Assembly: GCA_001751225.1 (NCBI GenBank)
Contig: MAXT01000023.1
Coordinates: 1 to 8,181, forward strand
DNA: 8,181 nt
Direction of reading: 5' to 3'
Origin: Desulfuromonadales bacterium C00003107
GTDB lineage: Bacteria > Desulfobacterota > Desulfuromonadia > Desulfuromonadales > Syntrophotaleaceae
Both the position numbers and the translations under genes were made by a program. Below the pieces are notes generated by a model. The model had not been told where the DNA came from. It ran no database searches and saw only the letters and a list, made by a program, of their open reading frames with translations. How positions within the stretch are numbered: position 1 is the first letter of the stretch; every line of letters starts with the position of its first letter. Shown one piece after another: positions 1 through 5,953 of this stretch.

Positions 1-74
1 ACATGTGTCGTATATGCCTGCGTAAACTCGCGTTGGAGGGCAAACTCCCCGGCGTGATTAAGTCAAGCTGGTAA
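1..74 (+). CDS. rpsN: 30S ribosomal protein S14, zinc type (3' end only)
   Basis: This is the last 23 codons of a gene cut by the window start; the reading frame has codons beginning at position 3 and a TAA at 72-74. The visible tail reads [18 protein letters not shown] and then IKSSW. The C-x2-C pair near its start is the second half of the zinc ribbon of the short (about 61-residue) S14 form, and the GxxPGVxKxSW-like ending is typical of that form. S14 binds 16S rRNA in the 30S head. Its position directly before rpsH matches the spc operon order rplE-rpsN-rpsH. The first cysteine pair and the start lie outside the window. Confidence 0.93.
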   Translation, partial: MCRICLRKLALEGKLPGVIKSSW

Positions 75-96
75 ACAGAACGAAGGAGTTGCATCC

Positions 97-495
97 ATGG
101 CAATGACCGATCCTATCGCGGATATGCTGACCCGGATTCGCAACGCGGGTCTCGCAAAGCACTCGAAGTGCGACATTCCGTCTTCAAGGCTCAAAGTAGC
201 TTTGGCGACAGTGCTCAAGGATCTTGGCTATATTAAGAATTTCAAGACTGCAGCCGATGACAAGCAAGGCGTGTTGCGGATCTATTTAAAATTCGACGGC
301 GAAGATAAGCACGTTATTCATGAAATCAAGCGGGTTTCGACCCCTGGTCGGCGGGTATATGTCGGCAAGGATGAGATTCCGGTGATCAAAAATGGCCTGG
401 GCGCTGCCATCATTTCTACCTCTAGGGGGGTGATGCACGATGTGGCTGCTCGGGAGGCCCAGGTGGGCGGTGAGATTCTCTGCGCCATCTGGTAA
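97..495 (+). CDS. rpsH: 30S ribosomal protein S8
   Basis: A complete 132-residue protein of normal S8 length. The N-terminus [17 protein letters not shown] is the classic S8 opening, and the C-terminal region has the STSRGVM signature (residues 107-113) and ends [10 protein letters not shown]8 binds the central domain of 16S rRNA and is an early assembly protein of the 30S platform; in E. coli it also represses the spc operon by binding mRNA near rplE, which lies outside this window. The ATG at 97 has an AAGGAG site at 83-88, 8 nt upstream. A second in-frame ATG two codons later (position 103) is less well spaced. The gene follows rpsN by 22 nt. Confidence 0.98.
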   Translation: MAMTDPIADMLTRIRNAGLAKHSKCDIPSSRLKVALATVLKDLGYIKNFKTAADDKQGVLRIYLKFDGEDKHVIHEIKRVSTPGRRVYVGKDEIPVIKNGLGAAIISTSRGVMHDVAAREAQVGGEILCAIW

Positions 496-521
496 GTAGA
501 TACGGCTAAGGAGCCCAGAAA

Positions 522-1061
522 ATGTCAAGAATAGGGAAAAAACCCGTAGCTATACCGAGTGGCGTTCAGATTGCTTTGAAAGATGATAATCTGACCATCA
601 AGGGCCCTAAGGGTGAACTTAAGCGGTCAATTGTGGCCGGTGTCTCGGTTTCTGTAGAGGCCGACCAAGTACTGGTTCAGAGCGCAGATGAGAGCAAGGG
701 TGCCCGGGCCTATCAAGGCTTGATGCGTTCCTTGCTTGCCAACATGGTTGATGGTGTTACCAAGGGCTTCGAAAGGGTTCTTGAAATCAACGGAGTCGGC
801 TACCGCGCTGAGCTAAAAGGGAGTACTCTTAATCTGGCGCTCGGTTTTTCCCACGGCATCGAATATCCGTTGCCGAAGGGAATTAGCGTTGAGGTCGAAA
901 AGCAGACCAAGATTATCGTGCGTGGCATTGATAAAGAACTGGTTGGTGCTACGGCAGCCAAGATTCGTTCTTTCCGGCCGCCCGAGCCTTATAAGGGCAA
1001 GGGTATCAAGTATGCCGATGAGCGTATCATCCGTAAGGCTGGCAAAGCTGGCAAAAAATAA
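522..1061 (+). CDS. rplF: 50S ribosomal protein L6
   Basis: A complete 179-residue protein, the usual length for bacterial L6. It opens [15 protein letters not shown]. Two related alpha/beta domains (about residues 1-80 and 85-175) are expected, and the second carries the conserved [11 protein letters not shown] motif at residues 154-164 that helps bind 23S rRNA near the base of the L7/L12 stalk and the sarcin-ricin region. The lysine-rich tail (KAGKAGKK) is typical. The ATG at 522 follows an AAGGAG site at 508-513. It lies 26 nt after rpsH, in the standard spc order. Confidence 0.98.
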   Translation: MSRIGKKPVAIPSGVQIALKDDNLTIKGPKGELKRSIVAGVSVSVEADQVLVQSADESKGARAYQGLMRSLLANMVDGVTKGFERVLEINGVGYRAELKGSTLNLALGFSHGIEYPLPKGISVEVEKQTKIIVRGIDKELVGATAAKIRSFRPPEPYKGKGIKYADERIIRKAGKAGKK

Positions 1062-1087
1062 CTGACTTAAGGTCAAGGAGACAGACA

Positions 1088-1456
1088 GTGAACGTCGCGA
1101 CGAAAAGGCGTCAGGCAAGGCTGAAGAGGCAGGCACGGGTTCGCCGCAAGGTATGCGGTACCAGCGAACGTCCGCGCCTCTGCATCTTCCGCAGTGCCAA
1201 ACATATTTACGCCCAGATCATAGAGGATACTACTGGCACCACTCTGGTTTCCGCATCGACTCTCTGCAAAGAGGTCATCGAGGACCTGAAAGGGACCGGC
1301 AATATTGACGCGGCCAAGGCGGTCGGCACTGCTGTCGCCAAAAAGGCCCTCGCTAAAGATATTAAAGAAGTGGTTTTTGACCGTAACGGTTTCCTTTATC
1401 ATGGCCGTATCAAGGGCCTAGCCGATGCGGCTAGGGAAGCCGGACTGTCTTTTTAG
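1088..1456 (+). CDS. rplR: 50S ribosomal protein L18
   Basis: A complete 122-residue protein with a GTG start at 1088, preceded by AAGGAG at 1075-1080. L18 binds 5S rRNA in the central protuberance with L5 and L25. The basic N-terminus (residues 6-21) is followed by the conserved stretch [17 protein letters not shown] (27-43). The C-terminus [20 protein letters not shown] (95-114) followed by AREAGLSF is the most conserved L18 block. The gene's last 40 nt contain a perfect 8-bp inverted repeat, listed separately. Initiation at GTG fits both the alignment and the Shine-Dalgarno spacing of 7 nt; no upstream ATG in frame is better. Confidence 0.97.
   Translation: MNVATKRRQARLKRQARVRRKVCGTSERPRLCIFRSAKHIYAQIIEDTTGTTLVSASTLCKEVIEDLKGTGNIDAAKAVGTAVAKKALAKDIKEVVFDRNGFLYHGRIKGLADAAREAGLSF
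1417..1435 (+). other. Perfect 8-bp inverted repeat at the end of rplR
   Basis: The arms CCTAGCCG (1417-1424) and CGGCTAGG (1428-1435) are exact reverse complements around an ATG triloop. The repeat lies inside rplR codons for GLADAAR and ends 23 nt before the rpsE Shine-Dalgarno site. A run of five T (1450-1454) follows 14 nt after the stem, too far for a normal intrinsic terminator. A role in mRNA folding or processing is only inferred. Confidence 0.55.
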
Positions 1457-1458
1457 GT

Positions 1459-1474
1459 AAGGAGGATTTCTTTG
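1459..1474 (+). promoter_or_regulatory. Strong Shine-Dalgarno site plus TTG start of rpsE
   Basis: A full AAGGAGG at 1459-1465 sits 6 nt before the TTG at 1472. This decides the start: the next in-frame ATG is at codon 9, inside the conserved N-terminal segment, and has no comparable ribosome binding site. Confidence 0.8.
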
Positions 1475-1963
1475 CTTCGCAATGATCCCAACGAAATGGA
1501 ATTAACTGACCGCGTGGTACATATCAATCGCTGCGCTAAGGTCGTTAAAGGTGGACGCCGCTTCAGCTTCTCAGCTCTGGTTGTTGTTGGTGACGGTAAA
1601 GGTCGTGTCGGTTTTGGGCATGGCAAGGCGAAGGAGGTTCCTGAGGCTATACGCAAGGGCGTTGAACAGGCCAAAAAGAGCCTGATCACGGTGCCGTTGT
1701 CGGACCGAACTATTCCCTTCGATATTATCGGTAAGTTCGGTGCCGGTAAGGTCCTGCTTAAGCCGGCTTCGCCCGGTACTGGTGTAATTGCCGGTGGTGC
1801 AGTCCGCGCGGTTCTTGAAGCTGCTGGAGTGGGCGATATCCTGTCCAAGTGCCTTGGGTCCAACAACCCCCACAATGTCGTCCGGGCTACGATTAACGCA
1901 TTGTCCCGACTGCGTAGTGCCGAAGAAATTATGGCTCGCCGGGGGCTTGGCGCTGAAGAATAG
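1472..1963 (+). CDS. rpsE: 30S ribosomal protein S5
   Basis: A 163-residue S5 read from a TTG start. The N-terminal double-stranded-RNA-binding-like domain (about residues 10-75) contains [19 protein letters not shown] (24-42) and then [20 protein letters not shown] (43-62). The C-terminal domain carries [20 protein letters not shown] (101-120) and [13 protein letters not shown] (132-144). S5 helps set decoding accuracy and translocation in the 30S body, and its loop at K26-G27-G28 is the region altered in known spectinomycin-resistant mutants; here it looks wild type. The gene starts 15 nt after rplR. The TTG start is unusual for a highly expressed protein and recurs in rpsM and rpsD. Confidence 0.97.
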   Translation: MLRNDPNEMELTDRVVHINRCAKVVKGGRRFSFSALVVVGDGKGRVGFGHGKAKEVPEAIRKGVEQAKKSLITVPLSDRTIPFDIIGKFGAGKVLLKPASPGTGVIAGGAVRAVLEAAGVGDILSKCLGSNNPHNVVRATINALSRLRSAEEIMARRGLGAEE

Positions 1964-1987
1964 GCACCGCTGAAAAGGAGAAGATTT

Positions 1988-2167
1988 ATGGCCGCACAGA
2001 TTAAAGTCACGTTGGTCAAGAGCGGTATTGGCCGTAATAAATATTTCACAAAGGTTCTCAAAGGCCTGCAGCTGACTAAGCTGCACAAAACGGTTGAGTT
2101 ACCAGATACCCCGGAGATTCGGGGTATGATTAACAAGGTTTCTCACATGGTCGTGGTTGAGGGCTGA
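1988..2167 (+). CDS. rpmD: 50S ribosomal protein L30
   Basis: A complete 59-residue small protein. The translation begins [17 protein letters not shown] and holds the L30 signatures KVTLVKS-IGR near the start and [20 protein letters not shown] at the end (residues 40-59). L30 is a small globular protein on the 50S surface that contacts 23S rRNA. The ATG at 1988 follows AAGGAG at 1975-1980 with a 7-nt spacer. It lies between rpsE and rplO, as in most spc operons that retain rpmD. Codons for the DTPEIRGM segment form an 8-bp inverted repeat, noted separately. Confidence 0.97.
   Translation: MAAQIKVTLVKSGIGRNKYFTKVLKGLQLTKLHKTVELPDTPEIRGMINKVSHMVVVEG
2106..2127 (+). other. 8-bp inverted repeat inside rpmD
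   Basis: The arms ATACCCCG (2106-2113) and CGGGGTAT (2120-2127) are exact reverse complements around the 6-nt loop GAGATT. They fall on codons for the conserved L30 segment DTPEIRGM, so part of the symmetry may be forced by protein sequence. No T-run follows, which argues against a terminator. Confidence 0.5.
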
Positions 2168-2190
2168 TTCAATCCAGGGGAATGGCTGTT

Positions 2191-2634
2191 ATGGATCTGA
2201 GTAATCTGAGTCCGGCAATCGGCTCAACAAAAAATAGAAAACGTCTCGGTCGCGGAGCTGGTTCCGGTACCGGTAAGACCGCCGGTAAGGGTCATAAGGG
2301 ACAGAACGCTCGTAGCGGTGGCGGTGTTAAGCCCGGTTTTGAGGGGGGGCAGATGCCTCTGCAGCGTCGTCTGCCTAAGCGAGGGTTTACTCCCCTGGAC
2401 AAGAAGGTCTATGTCCTGGTGAATCTACGTGACCTGCAGAACTTGTTTGAAGCAGGCTCTGTGGTGGACCTGGAAGCGCTCGGCAAGGCTGGTTTGATTA
2501 CGAAGCTTAAGGATGGCATCAAGATCCTCGCTGATGGGGACCTCGATAAGGCTCTGACGGTCAAAGCACACAAATTCAGCAAAGCTGCTCAGCAAAAGAT
2601 TGAAGCAGCTGGCGGCAAAGCCGAGGTTCTCTGA
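2191..2634 (+). CDS. rplO: 50S ribosomal protein L15
   Basis: A 147-residue L15 read from the ATG at 2191. It opens [20 protein letters not shown], followed by the glycine-rich basic tail characteristic of L15 ([18 protein letters not shown], residues 21-38) and [17 protein letters not shown] (50-66). The C-terminal half (about 70-147) is the globular domain. L15 is a late-assembly protein threading into 23S rRNA. An in-frame ATG at 2182 would add MAV, but the only Shine-Dalgarno-like site, AGGGG at 2176-2180, is 1 nt from that codon and 10 nt from 2191, and family members usually begin at the equivalent of 2191. A G7 run at 2343-2349 encodes the conserved EGGQ. Confidence 0.96.
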   Translation: MDLSNLSPAIGSTKNRKRLGRGAGSGTGKTAGKGHKGQNARSGGGVKPGFEGGQMPLQRRLPKRGFTPLDKKVYVLVNLRDLQNLFEAGSVVDLEALGKAGLITKLKDGIKILADGDLDKALTVKAHKFSKAAQQKIEAAGGKAEVL

Positions 2635-2638
2635 CGTG
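2623..2638 (+). promoter_or_regulatory. Ribosome binding site and GTG start of secY inside the rplO end
   Basis: GAGG at 2623-2626 lies within the last rplO codons, 9 nt before a GTG at 2636. That GTG is 1 nt after the rplO TGA (2632-2634). The arrangement suggests reinitiation or coupling of secY to rplO translation. Confidence 0.65.
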
Positions 2639-3946
2639 GTCAAGAGCATCCAGAATATTTTCAGCATACCGGAACTGCGGCGACGCATCCTGTTTACGCT
2701 TGGGATGCTCGCCGTTTATCGTGTAGGCTGCCATATCCCAACGCCTGGTATCGATGCTCAGGTGCTCGCCACCTTTTTTGAGGGCAGCCAAGGGACCCTG
2801 CTTGGTATGGTCAGCGCATTTACCGGCGGTGCATTGCAGCGTATGACCGTATTCGCTCTTGGAATCATGCCCTATATCAGCGCCTCGATTATTATGCAGT
2901 TGCTCGGCGTGGTTTTCGAGCCTGTTGAAAGGCTGTCTAAAGAGGGCGAACAAGGGCGTAAAACCATTACTAAATGGACTCGTTACGGCACTATTGTGCT
3001 GTCGATTGTTCAGGGTACCGGCATCGCCGTCGGCCTGCAGCAGATGAGCGGCAAAGGCGGTGTATCGGTGGTACCCGATCCGGGGCTCGGCTTTATTCTG
3101 CTGACAGTGCTGACACTGACCGCCGGTACCGCATTTATCATGTGGCTAGGTGAGCAAATTACCGAGCGGGGTATCGGAAATGGTATCTCATTGATCATTT
3201 TTGCCGGTATCGTCGCTAATATGCCCTCTGCGGTGGTTAACACCCTGCGGCTTATGAATACTGGCGCTGTCAGCTTGTTTGTTGTGATCGTTATACTGGC
3301 AGTCATGATTGCGGTTATTGGTGCTATCGTCTTCATGGAACGGGGCCAGCGGCGCCTGCCGATTCATTACGCTAAGCGCGTAGTAGGCATGCGCAACTAC
3401 GGCGGCCAGAAGAGCCATCTGCCACTCAAGGTTAATATGAGTGGGGTTATCCCACCGATCTTTGCCAGTTCCATTATCATGTTTCCCGCTACTATCGCTA
3501 ATTTGATAGAGATTGAATGGATGAATGCCTTTGCGGCCATGATGACGCCGACCCATCTGCTTTATAATGTCATTTTTGTTGCATTTATCATCTTCTTCTG
3601 TTACTTCTACACGGCTGTTACCTTCAACCCGCTGGATGTGGCAGAAAATGTTAAAAAGCAGGGGGGATATATTCCTGGCATCCGACCGGGTAAAGCGACC
3701 TCTGATTATATCAATGACGTGTTGAATCGACTGACTTTTGCCGGCGCAATCTACATTGCTGCGGTGTGTGTACTGCCGACAATTTTGATCAGCTCGTTTA
3801 ATGTGCAGTTCTTTTTTGGCGGTACCTCGCTACTCATTGTAGTCGGGGTCGGCCTTGATACCGCCGCACAAATCGAAGCACATCTGATCTCCCGGTCTTA
3901 CGAGGGCTTTATGAAGGGTGTTACCCTCAGGGGACGGCAGGGATAG
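2636..3946 (+). CDS. secY: Protein translocase subunit SecY
   Basis: A 436-residue SecY, the channel-forming subunit of the SecYEG translocon in the inner membrane, through which secretory and membrane proteins pass. Ten hydrophobic segments are expected. TM1 is near residues 17-34, followed by the plug region. TM2 contains GIMPYISASIIMQL. WLGEQITERGIGNGISLIIF lies at the TM4/TM5 junction. The cytosolic loops carry PIHYAKRVVG, and FNPLDVAENVKKQGGYIPGI followed by RPG, which hold the SecA/ribosome-contacting basic residues. TM7 has NMSGVIPPIFASS. An ATG at 2600 would add 12 residues but overlaps rplO by 35 nt; the GTG at 2636 gives the normal N-terminus MVKSIQNIFSIPELRRRILF, the usual length and a ribosome binding site. 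Confidence 0.97.
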   Translation: MVKSIQNIFSIPELRRRILFTLGMLAVYRVGCHIPTPGIDAQVLATFFEGSQGTLLGMVSAFTGGALQRMTVFALGIMPYISASIIMQLLGVVFEPVERLSKEGEQGRKTITKWTRYGTIVLSIVQGTGIAVGLQQMSGKGGVSVVPDPGLGFILLTVLTLTAGTAFIMWLGEQITERGIGNGISLIIFAGIVANMPSAVVNTLRLMNTGAVSLFVVIVILAVMIAVIGAIVFMERGQRRLPIHYAKRVVGMRNYGGQKSHLPLKVNMSGVIPPIFASSIIMFPATIANLIEIEWMNAFAAMMTPTHLLYNVIFVAFIIFFCYFYTAVTFNPLDVAENVKKQGGYIPGIRPGKATSDYINDVLNRLTFAGAIYIAAVCVLPTILISSFNVQFFFGGTSLLIVVGVGLDTAAQIEAHLISRSYEGFMKGVTLRGRQG

Positions 3947-3961
3947 TATGGAGTTGAGCCA

Positions 3962-4609
3962 ATGAAGATGATTTTTTTGGGCCCGCCCGGTTCGGGAAAA
4001 GGGACCCAGGCTAAAATGATCTCCGTCAGACTAGGAATTCCACAAGTCTCGACGGGCGACATGCTTCGCTCTGCTGTTCGGGAGGGGACCCCCATGGGCC
4101 TCAAGGCAAAAGCTATGATGGATTCAGGAGCGCTGGTTGCCGATGAGGTGGTGGTTGGCATTGTCCAGGAACGTCTGGCCAAGGTCGATTGCGAGTCAGG
4201 CTTTATTCTAGACGGATTTCCCCGGACGGTGCCTCAGGCTGACGCTTTGCAGGCTTGCCTGCGGGGGCTCGGTAAAGATCTTGATGTGGTTATTTCCCTT
4301 GAGGTTGATAAAGACGCCGTTGTAGAGCGTATCACTGGTCGGCGCACCTGTCGCGACTGTGGCAAGATGTTTCACGTACGCTTAGACCCGCCTACTCAGG
4401 AAAATATCTGTGATGTTTGCGGGGGTGAGCTTTGTCTCCGCGACGATGATCGGGAAGCGACCATACGCAAGCGCCTTGAGGTTTATGCGGAGCAGACTGC
4501 GCCCCTGATTGACTATTATCAACGGTTCAATTTGGTCCAGACCATCGATGGCATGCAGGACATTTCTCAAGTGCAGGATCAGATCCTGATGGCTATGGGC
4601 GGCAAGTAA
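3962..4609 (+). CDS. adk: Adenylate kinase, zinc-binding long-LID type
   Basis: A 215-residue adenylate kinase that interconverts ATP + AMP and 2 ADP in the cytosol. The P-loop GPPGSGKGTQ is at residues 7-16, the NMP-binding region has STGDMLR (30-36), and the FPRT motif is at 86-89. The LID domain (about 125-163) carries C130-x2-C133 and C150-x2-C153, the four-cysteine zinc site found in many Gram-positive and delta-proteobacterial enzymes; E. coli adenylate kinase lacks it. The DDDREATIRKRL segment follows the LID. The ATG at 3962 follows GGAG at 3950-3953 with an 8-nt spacer; a second Met at codon 3 is a possible but less likely start. It lies 15 nt after secY, and its stop overlaps map. 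Confidence 0.98.
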   Translation: MKMIFLGPPGSGKGTQAKMISVRLGIPQVSTGDMLRSAVREGTPMGLKAKAMMDSGALVADEVVVGIVQERLAKVDCESGFILDGFPRTVPQADALQACLRGLGKDLDVVISLEVDKDAVVERITGRRTCRDCGKMFHVRLDPPTQENICDVCGGELCLRDDDREATIRKRLEVYAEQTAPLIDYYQRFNLVQTIDGMQDISQVQDQILMAMGGK

Positions 4610-5361
4610 TGATTGTTTTGAAGTCCCGGGCAGAACTCGATAAGATGAGGGATGCTGGGAAGGTTGTTGCTGAAATAATCGCCTTGCTGAAAGAATCTAT
4701 TAAGCCGGGTGTAACCACTGCTGAGCTTGATAGCCTGGCGGAAAAGGAATGCCGTAAACGGGGGGCGAAACCGGCCTTTAAAGGTTATGGAGGCTTTCCC
4801 TACAGTATTTGTGCCTCACCGGACGATCAAGTAGTACACGGATTTCCCAACACTCTGCCGGTTCCTGAAGGGACTATTCTGAGTATCGATTTCGGAGTGG
4901 TTTATCGAGGGTATTACGGCGACTCTGCCTTTACGGCGCCGGTTGGTTCAATCAATGACCAGAAGCGGCATTTGGTAGAGATTACAGATAAAGCTCTTTC
5001 TTTAGCCATCGAGCAAGTTTGCTGTGGTGGTTACCTTTATGATGTGGCCCGTGCTGTTCAGGCCTGCGTTGAGGCTGAAGGATTCAGTGTGGTTCGGGAG
5101 TTTGTCGGGCATGGAATCGGCAAGGGGTTGCACGAGGAACCTCAGATACCTAATTTTGTTCCTGATGCCGGACGTGGCGTTCAGCTTAAATCCGGTATGA
5201 CTTTGGCGATTGAGCCGATGGTCAATGCTGGCGCCCCTGGAGTGAAGATTTTACGGGATGGTTGGACGGCGGTTACCGTCGATGGACAACCATCGGCACA
5301 TTTTGAACATACGGTTGCAGTTACAGAAAACGGTCCCGAAATTTTAACCCAGATCAGATAG
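4609..5361 (+). CDS. map: Methionine aminopeptidase, type I
   Basis: A 250-residue type I methionine aminopeptidase, which removes the initiator Met from nascent proteins at the ribosome exit. All expected pita-bread-fold residues are visible: H77 in QVVHGFP, and the metal ligands D94 (SIDFG), D105 (YGDSAFT), H168 (FVGHGIGKG), E202 (AIEPM) and E233 ([17 protein letters not shown]), with H175 also conserved. There is no N-terminal zinc-finger extension. The segment before the active-site histidine reads CASPDDQ rather than the CxSVNE of E. coli-type enzymes, a variant I recall from Geobacter-type relatives. The ATG shares its A with the adk stop codon (TAATG at 4607-4611) and has no strong Shine-Dalgarno site of its own, so translation is probably coupled to adk. 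Confidence 0.98.
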   Translation: MIVLKSRAELDKMRDAGKVVAEIIALLKESIKPGVTTAELDSLAEKECRKRGAKPAFKGYGGFPYSICASPDDQVVHGFPNTLPVPEGTILSIDFGVVYRGYYGDSAFTAPVGSINDQKRHLVEITDKALSLAIEQVCCGGYLYDVARAVQACVEAEGFSVVREFVGHGIGKGLHEEPQIPNFVPDAGRGVQLKSGMTLAIEPMVNAGAPGVKILRDGWTAVTVDGQPSAHFEHTVAVTENGPEILTQIR

Positions 5362-5438
5362 ACACCCGGCAGAGGAAGGGGAGCTTCGGTCAAACGCTTC
5401 CTTATAGCCGACTTCTTAATAGGACAAAGGAACAATCA
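5362..5438 (+). other. map-rpmJ spacer, longest gap in the window
   Basis: These 77 nt hold no gene and no infA, which often lies here in other bacteria. They contain an imperfect stem, AGGAAG (5373-5378) with CTTCCT (5397-5402) around an 18-nt loop, without a following T-run. They also contain one copy of a 15-bp repeat whose partner is in rpmJ. The rpmJ ribosome binding site AAAGGA is at 5426-5431. No convincing promoter was found. Confidence 0.6.
5381..5395 (+). repeat. 15-bp direct repeat, spacer copy
   Basis: GAGCTTCGGTCAAAC here is identical to positions 5449-5463 inside rpmJ, 68 nt downstream. The match stops on both sides at exactly 15 bp; flanks show only slight similarity. In the spacer copy the sequence occupies most of the loop of the AGGAAG/CTTCCT stem. 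Confidence 0.85.
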
Positions 5439-5552
5439 ATGAAAGTTCGAGCTTCGGTCAAACCGATTTGCGTTAAGTGCAAAGTCATCAAGCGCAAGGG
5501 AATTCTTAGGGTCATCTGCGAAAATCCCAAGCATAAACAGAAACAGGGATAA
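5439..5552 (+). CDS. rpmJ: 50S ribosomal protein L36, zinc type
   Basis: A complete 37-residue protein, the smallest ribosomal protein. It opens [20 protein letters not shown], and the zinc ligands C11, C14, C27 and H32 are all present (C-x2-C, then C-x4-H), so this is the zinc-bearing form. L36 sits at the base of the L7/L12 stalk region, contacting 23S rRNA. The ATG at 5439 follows AAAGGA at 5426-5431 with a 7-nt spacer. It lies after map and directly before rpsM, linking the spc and alpha gene sets. Codons 4-9 contain the second copy of the 15-bp repeat, and codons 6-10 form a small TCGGT-CAA-ACCGA hairpin (5454-5466). Confidence 0.97.
   Translation: MKVRASVKPICVKCKVIKRKGILRVICENPKHKQKQG
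5449..5463 (+). repeat. 15-bp direct repeat, rpmJ copy
   Basis: This copy encodes the conserved RASVKP segment of L36, so it is presumably the source and the spacer copy at 5381-5395 the derivative. Confidence 0.85.
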
Positions 5553-5559
5553 CCGGATC

Positions 5560-5576
5560 AGGAGGAAAATACATTG
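5560..5576 (+). promoter_or_regulatory. Strong Shine-Dalgarno site plus TTG start of rpsM
   Basis: AGGAGG at 5560-5565 lies 8 nt before the TTG at 5574. The next residues, [13 protein letters not shown], match the normal S13 N-terminus immediately after the initiator Met, so the TTG is the start. Confidence 0.85.
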
Positions 5577-5942
5577 GCACGTATTGCTGGTATCGATTTA
5601 CCAAGAAATAAGCGGATTGAGGTAGCCCTCACCTACATCTTTGGTGTGGGTCGGTCTTTGTCCCAGGATGTTTTGCAGAAGGCCGGAGTAGACCCCAATA
5701 CCCGTACTGATGACCTGACCGACGCTGAAGTCGGTAAGATCAGAGAGGTTATTGATGGCGGATATCAGGTCGAAGGTGATCTGCGCCGGGTTGTCACGAC
5801 CAATATCAAACGGCTCATGGATTTGGGTTGCTATCGTGGCCTGCGTCATCGCCGCGGTCTGCCGGTGCGCGGACAGAAAACCAAAACCAACGCCCGGACC
5901 CGTAAGGGACCTAGAAAAACTGTGGCTGGTAAGAAGAAATAA
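5574..5942 (+). CDS. rpsM: 30S ribosomal protein S13
   Basis: A complete 122-residue S13, which binds 16S rRNA in the 30S head and forms intersubunit bridges with L5 and 23S rRNA; its basic tail approaches the P-site tRNA. The N-terminus [20 protein letters not shown] and IFGVGR (22-27) are standard, and [20 protein letters not shown] (78-97) with [18 protein letters not shown] (98-115) is the family hallmark. The tail ends AGKKK. The start is TTG with a strong ribosome binding site. Only 21 nt separate it from rpmJ, so there is no room for an E. coli-size alpha-operon leader unless it overlaps rpmJ. Confidence 0.98.
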   Translation: MARIAGIDLPRNKRIEVALTYIFGVGRSLSQDVLQKAGVDPNTRTDDLTDAEVGKIREVIDGGYQVEGDLRRVVTTNIKRLMDLGCYRGLRHRRGLPVRGQKTKTNARTRKGPRKTVAGKKK

Positions 5943-5953
5943 TTGGAGGAACC

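Noticed and set aside
1417..1454. Intrinsic terminator at the end of rplR (stem plus T5)
   Set aside because: The T-run begins 14 nt after the stem, and rpsE starts just downstream with its own strong ribosome binding site; kept only as an inverted repeat.
1571..2086. 171-codon minus-strand open frame in the same place
   Set aside because: Also antisense to rpsE/rpmD, with no motif; two overlapping long minus frames here reflect base composition, not genes.
1453..2136. 227-codon open frame on the minus strand across rpsE and rpmD
   Set aside because: It is fully antisense to two well-conserved ribosomal protein genes, shows no recognisable family and has no visible ribosome binding site; it is a by-product of codon use on the + strand.
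2600..2635. Longer SecY from ATG 2600
   Set aside because: It would add 12 residues not expected for SecY and overlap rplO by 35 nt; the GTG at 2636 fits the family length and has a ribosome binding site.
3188..3556. Minus-strand open frames over secY
   Set aside because: They are antisense to SecY membrane segments; low-complexity His/Asn-rich translations are typical of reversed hydrophobic codons.
5373..5402. Intrinsic terminator after map
   Set aside because: The AGGAAG/CTTCCT stem has an 18-nt loop and no T-run, and the downstream genes have no clear promoter, so read-through is more likely.
5403..5421. Promoter for rpmJ-rpsM with -10-like TATAGC or TTAATA
   Set aside because: No acceptable -35 element lies at the right distance; A/T-rich hexamers alone are not enough.
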